64,000 nt of DNA from Acephala macrosclerotiorum (GCA_014904845.1 MU119281.1:1-64000), one strand, 5' to 3'; positions 12,430 to 25,856 are shown, counted from the first letter of the stretch. The notes: generated by a model not told the origin, from the sequence alone. A program made the numbers and translations.

Positions 12430-14640
12430 GTTCAATCGAATGCGACTTAGTAAAGTTATTTAATAAATCGAAAAAGTTTTATTTAAATATTTATTAAAAC
12501 AATTTTTATAATAAATAAAATAAAATAAAATTTTAAAAAAAAAACTTTTTATAATATATTTAATATTATTTCGAAAAAAATATTTTTTCGTTTTAAATAT
12601 TATTTTAATATTTAATATTTTTAATTTATATTTTTTATCGTTTTATAATATTTAATTTAAATTTATTAATACGTTTATTTAAAAAAAATCGTTTAAATTA
12701 TACGAAGATTACAATATAAAATAATTAAATTACAAAGTATAATTATTATAATCCATTGAAAAAAATTTATTAATTAGTTTAATTAAAATTTTTTATTCGA
12801 TTATTTTTTTAAAAACTTTATAAAATGTTTTATAAATACGTTTTTTATAATTTTTTTATATTATAACTTTTTATTAAATTATTTTTCTTTATAATAATAA
12901 AATTTAAAATTTTAAATTTTAATACTCGAATATTAAAAACGTGAAAAGTTTAATAAAATTAATTAGTTTATAAAAAAAAAAGTAATAAATATCGTAAAAT
13001 AATAAAAATTAAAAAAAAAGTTTTTTAAATAATAATATATTAATTTTTATTTAATTTTTTATATATATTTAAATATTTTTATTTATTATAATTTTAATTT
13101 AATTTATATTTTATTTTTTAATTATTTAAATTATAATTTATTTAATAATAAATTCTTATTTTAAAAAAAGAAAAAAAATATATTATTAAAAAAATAATAA
13201 AAATAAATAATACAAATTATTAAATATTAATAATAAAAATAAAAAAATAAAATATTTTTTTATTTTATTATCGTTATTTATTATTTTAATTTTTTTATTT
13301 TTTATTTTTTTTAATATTAAATTTTTATTATTATTATTATTATTTATTTATTAATTAAATACTAAAAAATATATTATTAAAATTAAAATTAAAATAATTA
13401 TTATATTAAATAACGATATTTTAATAATTAAAATTATAAAAACTATTAAAATAAACAAAAATCAATTATATACTTTTTAAATAATAATTAAAAAAAGAAA
13501 ATAAATTTTTAAAATTTATTATATAATTAATATTTTTAAATTTAATCGATTAATAATTTTAAATAAAATAATTATTTACATTTTATAAATTTTTATTAAA
13601 AATTTAATAATTCGCGATTTTTTTTATAAAAAAATTTCAAAAAAATAAAAAAAAACGAAATTATTACGTAATATTTAAAATTATATAAAAAAAATTAAAA
13701 ATAAAAAATTATAATTAATACAAATTAATAATTAAATTAAATTTAATTAAATTAAATAAAAAGTAAAAATTTATTTAATATTTAAAAAAAAATTAAAATA
13801 TAAAAAAATAAAAAAATATTATTTTTATAAATAAAATTTTAATTTAATTAAAAATTATAAAAAAAAAAAAAAATTTAAAAAAAAATCGTATAAAGTTTTT
13901 TATAAATATATAATTAAAAAAAATTAAAAAAGTTTTTTTAAATTTATATTTTAAAATTCATTTAATTATAATAAAAAAAAGTTTTATTATTATTAAAAAA
14001 AAAAAATTATTAAAAAAATTAAAAAAAAATTTAATTTAAATATTAAAAATATTAAAATTAAATTTATAAATAAAAAAAATAAAAAATAATATAAAAAAAT
14101 TAAATTAAAAAATATAAAAAAAAGTTTAATAATAAAAAAAATAAAAATTTATAATAAAAAAAACGAAATATTTATAATAAAAATTAAATGTAATAATATT
14201 AATTAATATAAATATTAAAAATATATTTTAATTAAAAAGTTTTTATTTTTTATAATTAAATATAAAAAATGCAAATTAAATATTTAAATTCAAAAAAATA
14301 ATATTTTTATTTATATTTTTAAATATTAATAAAAAATTATAATTTGTAGTAAATTATAAAAATAATTTAATTAATTAATTTTTTAAATTTAAATATAATT
14401 AAATAATATTAATTTTAAATAAAAAAAAACTATTAAAAAAAGTATTATTAATAATAAAATGAAATTAAAAACTAAATAAAAAAAGTATTAAATTGATTTG
14501 TTTCAAAGTATAATTTAAAAGTAAATTAAAAAAAATTTTTATTATATTAAAAAAATTATTCGTTTAAAAAAAAATAATAAATACAAAAAGAAAAAAAAAA
14601 AATGAAAAAAAACTCGTTGTATATTAAATAATGAATATAT
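12430..14640. repeat. AT-rich, RIP-saturated block
   Basis: Almost entirely A+T, with surviving C mostly in CpG. No reading frame of note and no visible terminal repeats. Confidence 0.8.
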
Positions 14641-15106
14641 TCTCAAAAACAAAGGCTTTTAACGGTAATCATTTTAATCGAAAAGTGGCTTACAAGGCTT
14701 TATAGTGCATGCACAAAATTATGCCCTGTAATCCAGTCACTTTATGCCGCGATCTCCGTACTTCCGGCTAGCCTCCCGCGCTCCGGCACGCGTGTCAATA
14801 AGACTCTCATTAGCATCGCGTGCTTGCTCAAACAGATTGACAATCAACACGGAGGGCACGCAGCAAGCTGAAAGCAGTAGGAGATTGGCTTGTTAACTAC
14901 CAAATCTGACATACCAAAGCCCAATTGTAACTTTAATTTCTATAATAATACACGGGGTCTAGAGGGGGTTTTGAGCGCAGTTCCCGACGATGGCACCTGC
15001 GAGAATGCGCTGAAAACCCCACCACTTGACGCAGAAGAGAGTTAAAAACAGCCTGCATGTAATGCAAGTCTATGTTACAAAGCAATGATTCAAAGGGGAT
15101 GTAAGG
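14641..15106. other. Intergenic
   Basis: Normal composition resumes; no gene recognised. Confidence 0.4.
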
Positions 15107-16671
15107 TTAGCCAGCAGAATCAGTCGCGAAGGTTGTCCTTGAGATTAGATTTGCGTAGCTCCTTAGGAATGCGCGTGCGATCTTGGTTAGCATCGTCACC
15201 GAATGCCATGCGCTTGGCGGGACTGTGGCGATTTGATGCTGGCGGGTTTGGTGGGCATTTCTGAGGCGAAGGGCTAGCCCTGTGGGTGACACTGTAGCCG
15301 CAGTGGGTCCTGAGGAAGGTCGGGAAGTACCCAGTAAGATAAACCATGAAACTTGGCGGAAGACGTTGGGCAGCTACCACCGTCATCAGTGTGTTACATG
15401 TATCTCTACTAGGTGTGCTTACCAGTTCGCCGAAAGACAGGCTTCAGCTCAATTCCAAAGGTTCCGACGTGAGGGTGTGATTGCCGAAGATGATAAATAG
15501 CAGCTGCACAGCGCCTACCGACGCTTGAATCATTGGAGCAAAGAATGGCACAACCGACTTTAGTCCAATAGAGTATGCGCATAGAACAACAAGCGCTATG
15601 CACAAGATCCCAAACCTGATTTAATGTTACTAAATAACGTGTTGCGTGCACAAGCTGACCGAACCTACCAAGCCTGGTTCCAAGCGCTGAACGCGCTGGG
15701 CGCCCCGCACCTCCAGTATATCAAGAACGCAAATATCCAGATAATCAAAGACCTATCCCGATGTGTTAGAAGGTGTTTCCTGCCTGAAGTTGATAAACTA
15801 ACACGAGGTAAAGGATTTCGACAACGTGAACCAGGGCCTGCGACACGCGCTGTTCGCCGTACATCCAGATAACTCCTCCAAGTCCACTCAAGCATGCGGA
15901 TATGTACGTAACATACACGAACGTAAGTGGCCTTGCTTTTCGTTCGCGCCGTTTAATTCTCTCCCAAAGCGTTGCCTCAGGAAGCATTGTTGGAAGCATG
16001 GCCACTGGCGAGGTAGCGTTATCTTGAAGACTTATGTCTAGCGATGAAAGGAGAGAGAGGCATATAATTGGCAGCTACGACTCGCAGCGGGGAGCCGAGA
16101 ATCGGGAATTGGAGTCTGTTGGAACATTGCACAAGTTAACGGAGTTCAAATAATTAGACCAACCTAAAATTTGAGTGAAAACGATAAAGGGCATGATTTG
16201 GTGTGCAAGTAGTGTTGGGAACTATATGTAGCGGATGTGTTCACTACTAACATACCAGTGGTCGATTGTACGGCTGGAAACAGTGGTTCGCAGGCGTTGA
16301 GAACTGTGAGGATGGATGTGTTGCCGAGGAACTAATGTTAAAAAATTTGTGATTAGTAGACGATATTGAAAGCTACATGCAACACTGATACACTTAAATT
16401 CAAGATCTGGAAGAAATACCTGCTCGACAAGTTGTGGCGTAGGTGCTTGTTGCGCGCTGCGCTCGAGTTGGATCCCGTGCTTGGGGGGTGTCAAGCCCAA
16501 GTTTAGGTTATTAAGGATGTCGTTTGTGGGAATACTGCAAGTGCCAGAAGAACAGATTTGACTATATCCAATTGCAGCATCCACTGAGAGGTATTTACTA
16601 GATGTAAGAAAAGGATAGTGGAATAGAAAAGAGGGCAAGTCTTTATAGACAACTAGGCCCAGACTCGACAA
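15107..16671 (-). pseudogene. Unidentified degenerate gene, possibly a membrane protein
   Basis: Several minus-strand reading-frame pieces lie in order. One begins MLPTMLPEATLWERIKRRER and continues into two hydrophobic stretches (PLTFVYVTYISACLSGLGGV and ILYLVLVYQL). Another contains RYLVTLNQVWDLVHSA. An upstream piece contains IPTNDILNNLNLGL. They are separated by stop codons and frame changes, and I could not join them with convincing introns. It resembles a multi-helix membrane protein relic, but the family was not recognised. Confidence 0.3.
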
Positions 16672-18239
16672 AATAGGCTTAGTGAAGTTTCGGGACTCGC
16701 GACCATGCTACTTCAGGACGCATCAGCCACACTCTATGCTCAATTTTTCATGGAAAGACAGCCTTTTGCACTCTGAATTCTACTTGATTTGTGACCTGTG
16801 GAGTTATCTAGCGAAAACGAACCATTTAAAAGGGCAAAAACGCAGCATTGATAATTTGCCTTTCTCTATGACTTTCCAGCTGCCCGAACAGAGCAAAGGT
16901 CCATAAGTAAAAAGCACTTTAGTTGACGGTGTACCCTACAACTATGCCTGACCGTATGAGCAAAAAACACGGGCGCGTTCCCTCGCTATTCATCTGTTGT
17001 GATCTCAGCGAAAATGTATTCTTTTTCTCTTCTAGCAAGATGAGCTATGAATGTCAAATGCAGCTCTGATGAACTGGTCTACCAGTTACCTGCCAATAAA
17101 ACACGACTCGTTCTTGCTGTTCACCTGCTCTCCCTCCTCCTCTGCCGTCCTTGCTTTCACTGCCTTCTTGTCTCGTTTTCTACTTGGTTCCACGCCTTTC
17201 CTACCCGCATTCTTCGACTCAACCGTCCTTCTCTCGATGAATGAGTCGTAAAATAACGTCGCAAGCTTGACTGAAATCTGGGACTCGTCCAGCCTCTCTC
17301 GTCTGTTGGTGTTGTTAATTAGGTGCACTAATCTGTCGCCGCCAGATATTCGATTTTGACGCTCAAAAAGGTTACTAATGCAATGACTGGCCTTGATAAT
17401 GTCTAATTGTTAGTAAAAAAGTCAATAAATTGAGGCAATTCACATTTATTCTCGAGATGGTTCAAAGTTGCGACGTGCAACAAAGATGGGTGGCTGTGGT
17501 CACGTGTGGGAATCGTTGCACTCCTTTGTGTGAGCGCAAGGAGAAGAAGGTGATGTGAAAATGCGCGAGTGAATGGTGTAAAGGAAGCTATGACGTGCGC
17601 ATGGGATAGGTGGCAGTCGTGTGTAGCGTGAACATCGTTGAACATTGCTCACAGAGCAGGCTGGCAGCGAGCGAGCGACTGCCAACCTCACCACATTTCC
17701 GTCGGGGGAAAAAAGGCCGATGTTAGCATTTTGCACATTTGCAACAAATTTATATTTCTCTCGACAGAAAATTATTAATTATAATGATTTTTCCTCATGC
17801 GCGCACTTATTGATCAATTTAGAAGTATATTTGAGTACTGCACTGAATTTGAAAAGTGGTTGCGTGAACAAAATTTGGTTGAGTAAGGGACAATTTGATG
17901 TTCTCGCCGCCAAATAAGGCCTTTTTTTCCCCCGATGGAGAGCCCTCCTACCCTCAACGCGTGGGAAGGCACGCAGCGCACTACAAGCTGAAGCTCGTCG
18001 CTCGTCACACAGCAATTTATGCGACGCACCCGAAGACTATTTGCGCGTCAGCTTTTGCAGGCGTCTAAGGCAGAACTTGTAGGTTACAGTTAAGGGGTAA
18101 TCCGTCCGCGAGGGCATTATCATTTCAAACGTCAGCTTTGGGCCCCGCTCTGGCCCCAATTTGCAGAACAGAACATCGCTGCCCTGCCAGGTGTCTTTTC
18201 CCCATTGCAAAGTTGCGTTTCAACCCGAGTAGATTCAAA
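16672..18239. other. Intergenic with one MITE-like element
   Basis: Apart from the inverted-repeat element at 17699-17938 I see no feature. Short frames on both strands show no family resemblance. Confidence 0.4.
17699..17938. mobile_element. MITE-like inverted-repeat element, about 240 bp
   Basis: The left end CCGTCGGGGGAAAAAAGGCC and the right end GGCCTTTTTTTCCCCCGATGG form imperfect inverted repeats. The interior is AT-rich and non-coding. No target duplication was seen, so the class is open. Confidence 0.6.
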
Positions 18240-19110
18240 TCACACCACGCTCCAGTACCAGCCCGTCCCTGAAGCCTTCACCGAAATATAAATATATTGT
18301 TTGTGGGAGAGGAGAGACCTCAATACCACCAATATTACGAAGTAAACACCAGCATATCTCTCATTCGTATCGAAACAATCAAGTAATCGTAGTAATTCAA
18401 AATACGCGCCCCTGTCCCTCGCCCCCTGAAGTCCCAAAAATGGCACCGTCTCCCCACTCCCACTACTCAGAAAGTCCTTCGCTGTCGTGACCACCATCGA
18501 TATATTCGCCGCAGCTAGCGTGAAGAGCGCGATGTTTGCGTCGTTCTTTTCGTATGTGAGGTAGATGGTAGAGAGGTTAGAGGAGGAGGAGAGGGAGAGG
18601 CAGTTTGTGGATTGTACCGCGTAGGGTTTCTAGCTTGCTGCTACTGCATCGGGACCAGTGCGCAGGTGCGCGGAAAAGAATTTGTTGGTTTGGATGAGAG
18701 ATTGCAGGGAGAGGTGGAGGGAGTAGGTTGTGAAGAGGGCGTGCAGGATTGAGGAGGAGAGATGGCGAACATCTAAATGCTTGCGGAGGAGTTTTTCAAG
18801 GTTGGAGATGAGATGTGGTGGGGGGTGAGAGAAGGGGTATTCTAATAGAGGTGATTCGAGGGAGATGAGGAGTGGGAGGGCTTTTGTGGGTTGGCGGGTG
18901 AGGGTCGCGAGGTAGGTTGTGAATGCTGGTGCCTAGGAAGAGGGAGTGGTGAGTGTGGTTGTGCCTTCGAGATTGGCTGTGAGGTCTGCGGGGTGGAGGA
19001 TGACGGCAGGAGAGGTGGAAGGCACGTCCTAGAGGTCGTTGGGATGCGAGCAGATGTGCATTTGAGGGCAGGAAGTGTTGAGAGATTAGGTAAAGTGAGG
19101 GGAGAGTAGT
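18240..19110 (-). pseudogene. Unrecognised helical protein, broken by stops
   Basis: The minus strand keeps one long helical reading frame: PLLISLESPLLEYPF, SSSILHALFTTYSLHLSLQS, LIQTNKFFSAHL, ALFTLAAANISMVVTTAKDF, GAYFELLRLLDCFDTN. It is interrupted by TAG codons (about 18629-18631 and 18931-18933) in contexts that fit Gln-to-stop C-to-T changes. The even leucine spacing suggests an alpha-helical cytosolic protein. I do not recognise the family. Confidence 0.45.
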
Positions 19111-19814
19111 TTTGATTTCTATGTAAATTTTTAGCTTGCTTCAAGCTCTACTGGGCGAACTCGTGTACTGAAAACTAAAGGAGTCCGAATTGCAGTAGTA
19201 CAATTCAGACTGCTTTAGCTTAAAGTATAGAAAAAGGCACATACACCGTCTTATAGTGTATTAAGGTATTATACTTCAGACATAATCACTTCGAGCTATA
19301 GTATTCCAAACCGATACACTGGTAATTGTAGTACTCTGAATACTAAAATAGAGCCGAGGGTCCCAAAAAATGCCCCTCCCTAAAATAGAACGTGCAGCCG
19401 TATCAGTTAGCCGATCAACAGACCTGAGGGAGAAGAAGAGCAAATTCGGAGTAGCGGGTGGAGAAGTACTCGAGTAGAGTCTCGTGGAAGAAGATCGAGA
19501 GAGTAAAGGTTTGGGGGGAGGCGCGAGGGCACATTCTCCTTGGAAAGACCCAAGGCAACGCCATATTGCGAGAAACATCTGCCTTGAGAATAAACGATAC
19601 ATTTTGGGGGGGATCCTGTTTGGGTTCCTTGGGAACCGACTAGGTCCCCCTAAACACAGTCTTGTAAAGTTGACAACTTTCGCACGGCAGAATCGAATAT
19701 TAAGTAGATTATGATTGGTTACTAGAAGGGAGAGCAGGAACGTGATTGAGTAACCTGAGTAGAGCATTAGGAGGGTGAGGTGAGGGTGAGTAGTGCCTGA
19801 GCAGAGCGGCGACG
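19111..19814. other. Intergenic with repeat debris
   Basis: Around 19190-19220 there is an imperfect hairpin (AGTCCGAATTG facing CAATTCAGACT). Around 19750-19805 there are GAGTAGAG/GGGTGAGTAG/GCCTGAGCAGAGC words shared with the repeat cluster at 59.4 kb. No gene was seen. Confidence 0.45.
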
Positions 19815-20720
19815 CTAACTAACCGCGTTAGAGGCGAATTTGAAGAATTGTCGTCTGAGATTACTTCTTTTACTTCCCCCTACCTCAGCCTTCTCTACCT
19901 CGGCTATCATTGCCTCATGTACTACTTCGTACTCACACAGTTCAGCCATCTTTGATGCCATGAAAGAGTCTAGTTCTTCCTAAAGAATTTCCAGGTCGCT
20001 ACTGCTCAACGTCAAACTCTCTGCGACTCTTTCCCAAAAAGACTCGTCATCAAGGTCAAAACTCTCCCGTACAAGCTCATGGTACCGAACTTCCCGTCCT
20101 CCACAGACTTTCTCATCAGGCTTGAAAAACTCTCTTCCCGAAAGAGATGCTAGATGTTCAACTCTGACAGGACACACTCACAAGACTCTGCGTTAATTTT
20201 GGATGACATGAGATTTTTGGATTGCTCTACCAATATCCCATGAAATATCTCAAACTTGACTTGGAATAAGTCTATGAGAGACCACAGACAGGGGTTCCAA
20301 AGTACGAGCCAGCGCGGGGGCGAATGCAAAATTTGGTACGTTGTAGCATACGTCCATTCTAGGTCGATTTACCGAAGTTTTAGGTCGTGGCCCAGTGTGA
20401 AGTTGGAGGGCCGGAAGTCGTCGCAGAATAATGTGAAAACAGGATCATGCTCGGCAAGTTCCAGGAGAACATTGGGGACTTGTCAATACACAATTTCTTG
20501 GGCCTTCTCATCGACGTCTAATCGTAGTCCACTCCTCAACTCCGTTAGGTTTTCTTTTTACAACCTATCTAGAGTTTTCCTTTTGATAAACTCTGTAATG
20601 ACAAATGAACCCAATCCTAAATCGTTACCTATACTATACGCAATCAACTTTGGGGTGCCCATTTCTGTTTCTCGAAAGATATAAGATCTTACTTTTTCAG
20701 ACCGAGTTCACGTCTGACCT
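19815..20720 (-). pseudogene. Broken APH-family (aminoglycoside phosphotransferase-like) protein
   Basis: Minus-strand pieces match the fungal APH/choline-kinase-like family in order: IFRETEMGTPKLIAYSIGND, LGSFVITEFIKGK, LEWTYATTYQILHSPPRW, LVLWNPCLWS, and the C-terminal RESFDLDDESFWERVAE and ELDSFMASKMAELC. These kinases transfer phosphate to small molecules or, in fungi, to unknown substrates. The catalytic HxDxxxxN loop region is scrambled, and frame changes and stops occur throughout (for example after EFIKGKL and before the FREES block). It is dead. The assignment rests on the N-lobe and the Trp-rich C-terminal block. Confidence 0.65.
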
Positions 20721-21408
20721 GCTCTGCGAGGCATATAACCTTTCCTAGGATTAAAAGGCGTAACATCTGTTACACCCCATTCACAAATGCGAATCAAAGG
20801 CAGAAATTGATAGACTCGTAATCTATGCGCTACTGCCAATATTATTGATTATTCCGGAATTTGGAGAGAGGGGAGCCTTGCAACGAGTCGAAGAGATTGA
20901 AAAAAGCATCGCAAGAGGCATCGTGAGAGGCCTTCGCAAGCTCGTCGAAGTCCATGAAGATGATAAACGATGCTGAATGATATGAGCAGCAGAATAAATA
21001 ATCAAATCAGAGTGCAAAACAATTGCAAAAGTATGCGGTGATTGGCTCCAGAGCAATAGAGAAAGCCGAGTATGATGAACCTAATTCGTGCCTGAAGACC
21101 CACGCAAGCACTTGATGAACACGGTCGAAACCCTGTAGCGAGTGTACTACTCTATTGAAAGAATGCAACAATATGAACTCCTAGAAGGAAATTATTGAGC
21201 AGGTGAAGAAGAACGATGTCTGTGATCAGAGTGTGCCCAGGTGACACAGGTTTTCACTAAAACCAATATGGCCTAGCACCAAGGCGCGTCCCCTTTCAAT
21301 CAATCGCGACAACACCAACATTGCAGGAGCAGAATCAACAGAACGTCCGAACTATCTCTGAGACAATTATCGACTCCCATGGAATCTCCTCATCGATGAT
21401 CACGCATC
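20721..21408. other. Intergenic, presumed dynactin promoter region
   Basis: No gene supported. A CAG/AAG-rich leader precedes the dynactin start codon. Confidence 0.5.
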
Positions 21409-24400
21409 ATGTCTGAGCTCGCACCCGGGCAGATAGTCAAGCTTAGCGATGGCCGAGTCGCAGTTGTTCGATATGTAGGAGCAACATCCTTTGCGCCCGG
21501 CGAATGGGTTGGAGTCGAGCTCGAGGATTACAGTGGCAAAAACGATGGCAGTGTGAAAGGGGAGAGTTATTTCGAATGCGAGATGGATAAGGGGATGTTC
21601 CTACGGCCAAATGCGCTTTCTGTCGTCGAGCAACCTCAAGCGGCACCGAAACCTACAAATGGGACTGCAAAGAAGCCAGCGAGGCCGAGTAGTGTTAGTG
21701 GTGCTGGCATTGGAAGGAGGATGAGTACTGTGCCAGACCCTGGGGCAGGAAAGCGAATGAGCATGAATGCTGCAAGCCCGAGTCCTGCAACGAGACGACC
21801 TTCAAGCATGCTGCGAGTGAGTAACATTGGCTATTGTTGCATTTCTGTTCTAATTTACATACCAGTCACCCACAAAATCTCCTACGAAACAATTATCTGC
21901 AGCCACATCTGGTGCCTCGACCCCAAGAACCAGCACTCCCTCGAATGCTACTAGAAATCCCTCTATCACAATGTTAAAACCGCGGCCCGGTGTTGGCGGA
22001 ACTCGAACATCAATGGGGCCACCTGCGAAACCGGCATCAGCCACAGGGAGACCTTTAGCAGGGGGAGCTGGAATTGCAAACAGGACTTCTATACCTCCAA
22101 GCAGAACTATAAGCAGCGGGAGGATGTCTCTGGCACCAAGGCCTAGACTGACAACAGGAGGGAGAGTTGGGTCTATTGGTAGTCAGTTGAGCAGCGGCCA
22201 GGCGAGCGAGGGCGAAGGCCAGGACTCGGGGGACATATCTAGGGGAGCATCGCCCGTCAAGAGTGATGAAACTCTGTCACCAAAGCCTATAAGCCCAGTT
22301 CTGTCGCGGACTGCTGCTGCAGACAGAGCACATGCATCACCATCCTCAAGTCGCAGCAATGGATCACCGGCAGCACAAAGAGGTGCGGCTAGTACAGCAG
22401 CCAGCCGGGAGATTGAAGATCTCAAGACTAAGCTTCGATTGATGGACAAGAAGAGAATGGAAGACCGTGACAAGCTGAAAGCTCTAGATAAAGTACAAGC
22501 TGAAAGAGACAAGTTTGAAGGTATCATTCAGAAGCTACAGACTAAATATCAGCCACAGCAACAGGAGATCACAGACCTTCGAAAACAGCTGAAGGAGGTT
22601 CAGACCAAGTTTGAATCGGTTGAGAACATGCAAGCTGAACACGACATTGTGATTGAGATGGCCACACTGGATCGAGAGATGGCCGAGGAAACAGCTGAAG
22701 TTCTGAAAACTGAGTTAGAAGCTCTAAAGCAGAAAGTTGAGGAAATGGAGCTCGAGGTGGAAGTCCTCCGTGAAGAGAATGCAGAGCTTAGCACGGAGAT
22801 GAGCCCCGAAGAGAAGACTAGTCAGGGCTGGCTTCAAATGGAACGGAACAACGACAGGCTACGAGAAGCCCTGATACGTTTACGAGACATGTCACAACAA
22901 ACCGAGTCAGAGCTCCGCGATGAGATCAAGAGCCTAGAGGAAGATGTACGAGACTTTGGATCCGTGAAGGAGCACTACGAGACTGTCAAGGAGAAGCTTG
23001 CAACATCGGAAGCAGCAATTGAGGATCTTCGGCAACAGCTTGACAATGCCCTAGGTGCAGAGGACATGATTGAGGAGCTCACAGAACGTAACATGAGCAT
23101 GAACGAGCAAATTGAGGAGTTGAAGGCTACAATTGAAGACCTAGAAGCCCTCAAGGAACTCAACGACGAGCTGGAAATCAATCATGTCGAGACGGAGAAG
23201 GACATGCAAGAGGACATCGACTTCAAGGATAGCATTATCGCTGAACAAGCACGTCGTGCGGCGCAGCAGGAGGAAGTGATAGAGGATATGGAGTACACTT
23301 TATCTCGCTTCCGAGAGCTTGTCACAAACTTGCAAACCGATTTGGAGGATATCCGAGCATCACATGCTGTGACTGAGACCGAGTCGGAACAGCTCAACAG
23401 TCGTTCTCGCGCCATGATGGATCTGAACATGAAGCTACAGGTATCGGCAGCCAAGACCCAAGTCAAGACTATTGACCTCGAACTACGCCGACTCGATGCT
23501 CAAGAAGCTTCGGAGCACCTTGCCATTGTCCAGTTGTTTTTGCCGGAAGCCTTCCACGCAGACAGGGACTCTGTTCTGGCATTGCTACGTTTCAAGCGTG
23601 TCGGTTTCAAGGCTAGTCTCATACATGGCTTTGTCAAGGAGCGTGTCAACGGTGCACCTCCCGTAGGTCACGAAGACGATTTGTTTGCCGGCTGTGATGT
23701 CCTCGACAAGTTATCATGGGTGTCTGCGATGTGCGACAGATTTGTTAATGGGATCAGCCATTGCTCGACTGAAGCATTTGCGAAGTACGAAGGTGCGTTG
23801 TACGAACTTGAGCCTGTGGAGAGAGCACTCAATGGCTGGATTGATGGTCTGCGCCGAGATGAACTTAAGGAGAAGCAATGTGCGAGTGAGTTGCAACGCA
23901 CGATTGCTCTTATGTCGCATCTTGCTGAAGTTCACATTCCACCGGGGCTTGCAAGTTATGCCGATGAAGTACACATGCGAACGCTCGTTATGCAAAGTCA
24001 TCTTGAGAGTGCCGCAGCTGCAATCGCTGCCGCCAAGACGATGGTCCAGACTATTGTCTCAGGTCAAGGTGATGATGATGAGCTTGCTCAGCACTTCGCC
24101 AGAAAGACAGAAGCGGTTATCACCAACACAAGAAGTGCCAAAGTTACCATTGGGAAAGCGGTCAGAGCTCTGGAAGACCTCAAGACCAGATCATTGTCTC
24201 TCACGCCCGATACTATCCAAACCTTCGATCAGTGCGAGACAGCAACCGAAGAATTGGCCAAGTTTGCACGTCATATTGGGGACGATCTCTATGTCTTGCT
24301 TCACGAGGAAGGTAGAGCTGAGCCGTTCACTTATCTCGAGGTGCAGAGCACGGTTCACCGCACCACGACGAACTTATTCGCTTCCAGTGAATCAGACTTG

Positions 24401-25456
24401 TTCTCAACCTATTCCAACAAGCTCCGAACATTAACAACTTCTTTGATGGACCTTGCCGCTATGGCATCTGATCTTGAGATGACCCAAGAATTCGAGAGGG
24501 CTTCAGCACCATGGTTTCTTCGATCGCAGGAGTTGAAGTCATCCAAGATTGTACCTGTCGATGCTGAAGAAGAGATACGACGATTGAAGGATGACAACCA
24601 TGAGCGTGCTAGGTTGATCGCCATGAAAGACCAGACTCTCGAGGAGGCATCCGTCAAGATTGAACTTCTCGAAAGCCGCATGAGGGATGCTACCAAGAAG
24701 AACGAGCGGATCAATGAGCTTGAGAAGAAGATCGAGGACGCCAAGAAACGAGAAGCAGAACTGGCAGAGTCCATTGAGTCACAAAATAAGGAGCTTACCA
24801 CCCTCGAGGCTGATCGTGAGAAGTGGAAGAAGGTCGCCGAAGATGCCAAAGCTCTTGGTGTCGCTGCTCCAGGTTCCAAGGCTGGCCAGGAACGTGCCGT
24901 CGCTACAGCTCGTGAAATGGAGGCATTGAAAAGTGAGATCGCCAGCTTAGAAGCCGCAGTCCGCTTCCTTCGCGACCAGAACCGGATGGCTCGTCTCAGG
25001 GAAACACCAAACCTAGATTTCCTGGAAGCTCCGTTGATTCCGCCCAAGACCAAGGAGGAAGAGCGAGAGGACCTCGTCAAAGCCGAAGCGAGCGATGTGC
25101 TTGATGCACTTCTCAGTCTTGTATCTTCAGCCGAAGTCTTTGATCTCAGCACGATGCCTAAGAATAAACTTGCATGGCGACCTGCCAAGGCAACACCTCA
25201 ATACCACGCCGCCAAGGCAAATGAGGAGTACGCAACATGGGACAGCTGGAACAATAGTGTGGTCAAGAAGGGCCGCATATTGGGTGAACGTGATGCGAAT
25301 CGCGGGTTGGATCGAAAGGCAAAGAGTAGCTTTGCTGCAAAGGTCCAATTGAGAATTCCTGACCTGGAGCGGAAAGGCGTCAGGAACGGAGGAGAAGTTG
25401 AGATTGTTGATCCAGATGCCTTTGAGGATTTCAGAGGTAGACTTGGATTCGTGTAA
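21409..25456 (+). CDS. ro-3: Dynactin 150 kDa (p150-Glued) subunit
   Basis: This is the largest dynactin subunit. It links dynein to microtubule plus ends and cargo, and in filamentous fungi it drives nuclear migration and retrograde transport (Neurospora ro-3, Aspergillus nudM). Two exons, 21409-21816 and 21866-25456, are joined by a 49-base phase-0 intron (GTGAGT donor, CAG acceptor) and give 1332 residues, usual for the family. Residues 1-75 are a CAP-Gly domain (FAPGEWVGVELEDYSGKNDG, with the GKNDG tubulin-tail motif). A Ser/Pro/Arg-rich basic linker follows to about 315, then a long coiled coil from about 317 to 675. The dynactin domain starts near LRRLDAQEASEHLAIVQLF at about 676, and a second coiled coil spans about 1034-1177. 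The frame is intact and unlike its RIP-damaged surroundings. The gene ends only about 180 bases before the LTR element. Confidence 0.95.
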
Positions 25457-25635
25457 GTAAGTTTGAACAATATACCCAAGAGCGCTTGATTTGGCACGCA
25501 GACCTGTATTCTACCATAATCATATGAAGTAGCAATGTGATGTATGCGATGAAAAGATTCGTCCCTGAAACATTATCCGTGACAGTTCTAGACCTTCAAA
25601 GTTCAGAATAGCTTAACTTCCCCGATCTTGATCGC

Positions 25636-25856
25636 TGATATGGAATCGGAGGGCCTGAATTTTAAGTGCAGAGGCAGATAGGAGGTCCTTACGGTAGTCC
25701 AATCGATAATGCAGAGAAAAGTAGTTAAAGGGAGCTCCCGAAAAATATTTGTGATTGTCTCAATGATGATCTCTAAAAAAGTGCTACTGTCGAGTATATA
25801 AACTTTTTTAGCGGTGCACTAAATCTAGTATAAACAAGCCACGCTTTCACGTGACA
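25636..25856. repeat. Left LTR-like direct repeat (221 bp)
   Basis: Starts TGATATGGAATCGG and ends CACGTGACA (TG...CA). It matches 37389-37611 along its full length, and nearly all differences are C/T or G/A transitions. The TCGC just before it recurs after the right copy. Its inner (right) part carries the T or A variants. Confidence 0.85.

Noticed and set aside
19276..19767. 163-codon minus-strand frame
   Set aside because: No domain; lies in repeat debris, with composition unlike neighbouring genes.
20256..20684. 142-codon plus-strand frame
   Set aside because: It is the antisense of the APH-family relic, whose minus-strand fragments match the family in order.
22183..25497. Long minus-strand frames opposite the dynactin gene
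   Set aside because: They are antisense shadows of a strongly supported coiled-coil gene and are Ser/Leu/Arg-rich as expected from Glu/Lys-rich sense codons.
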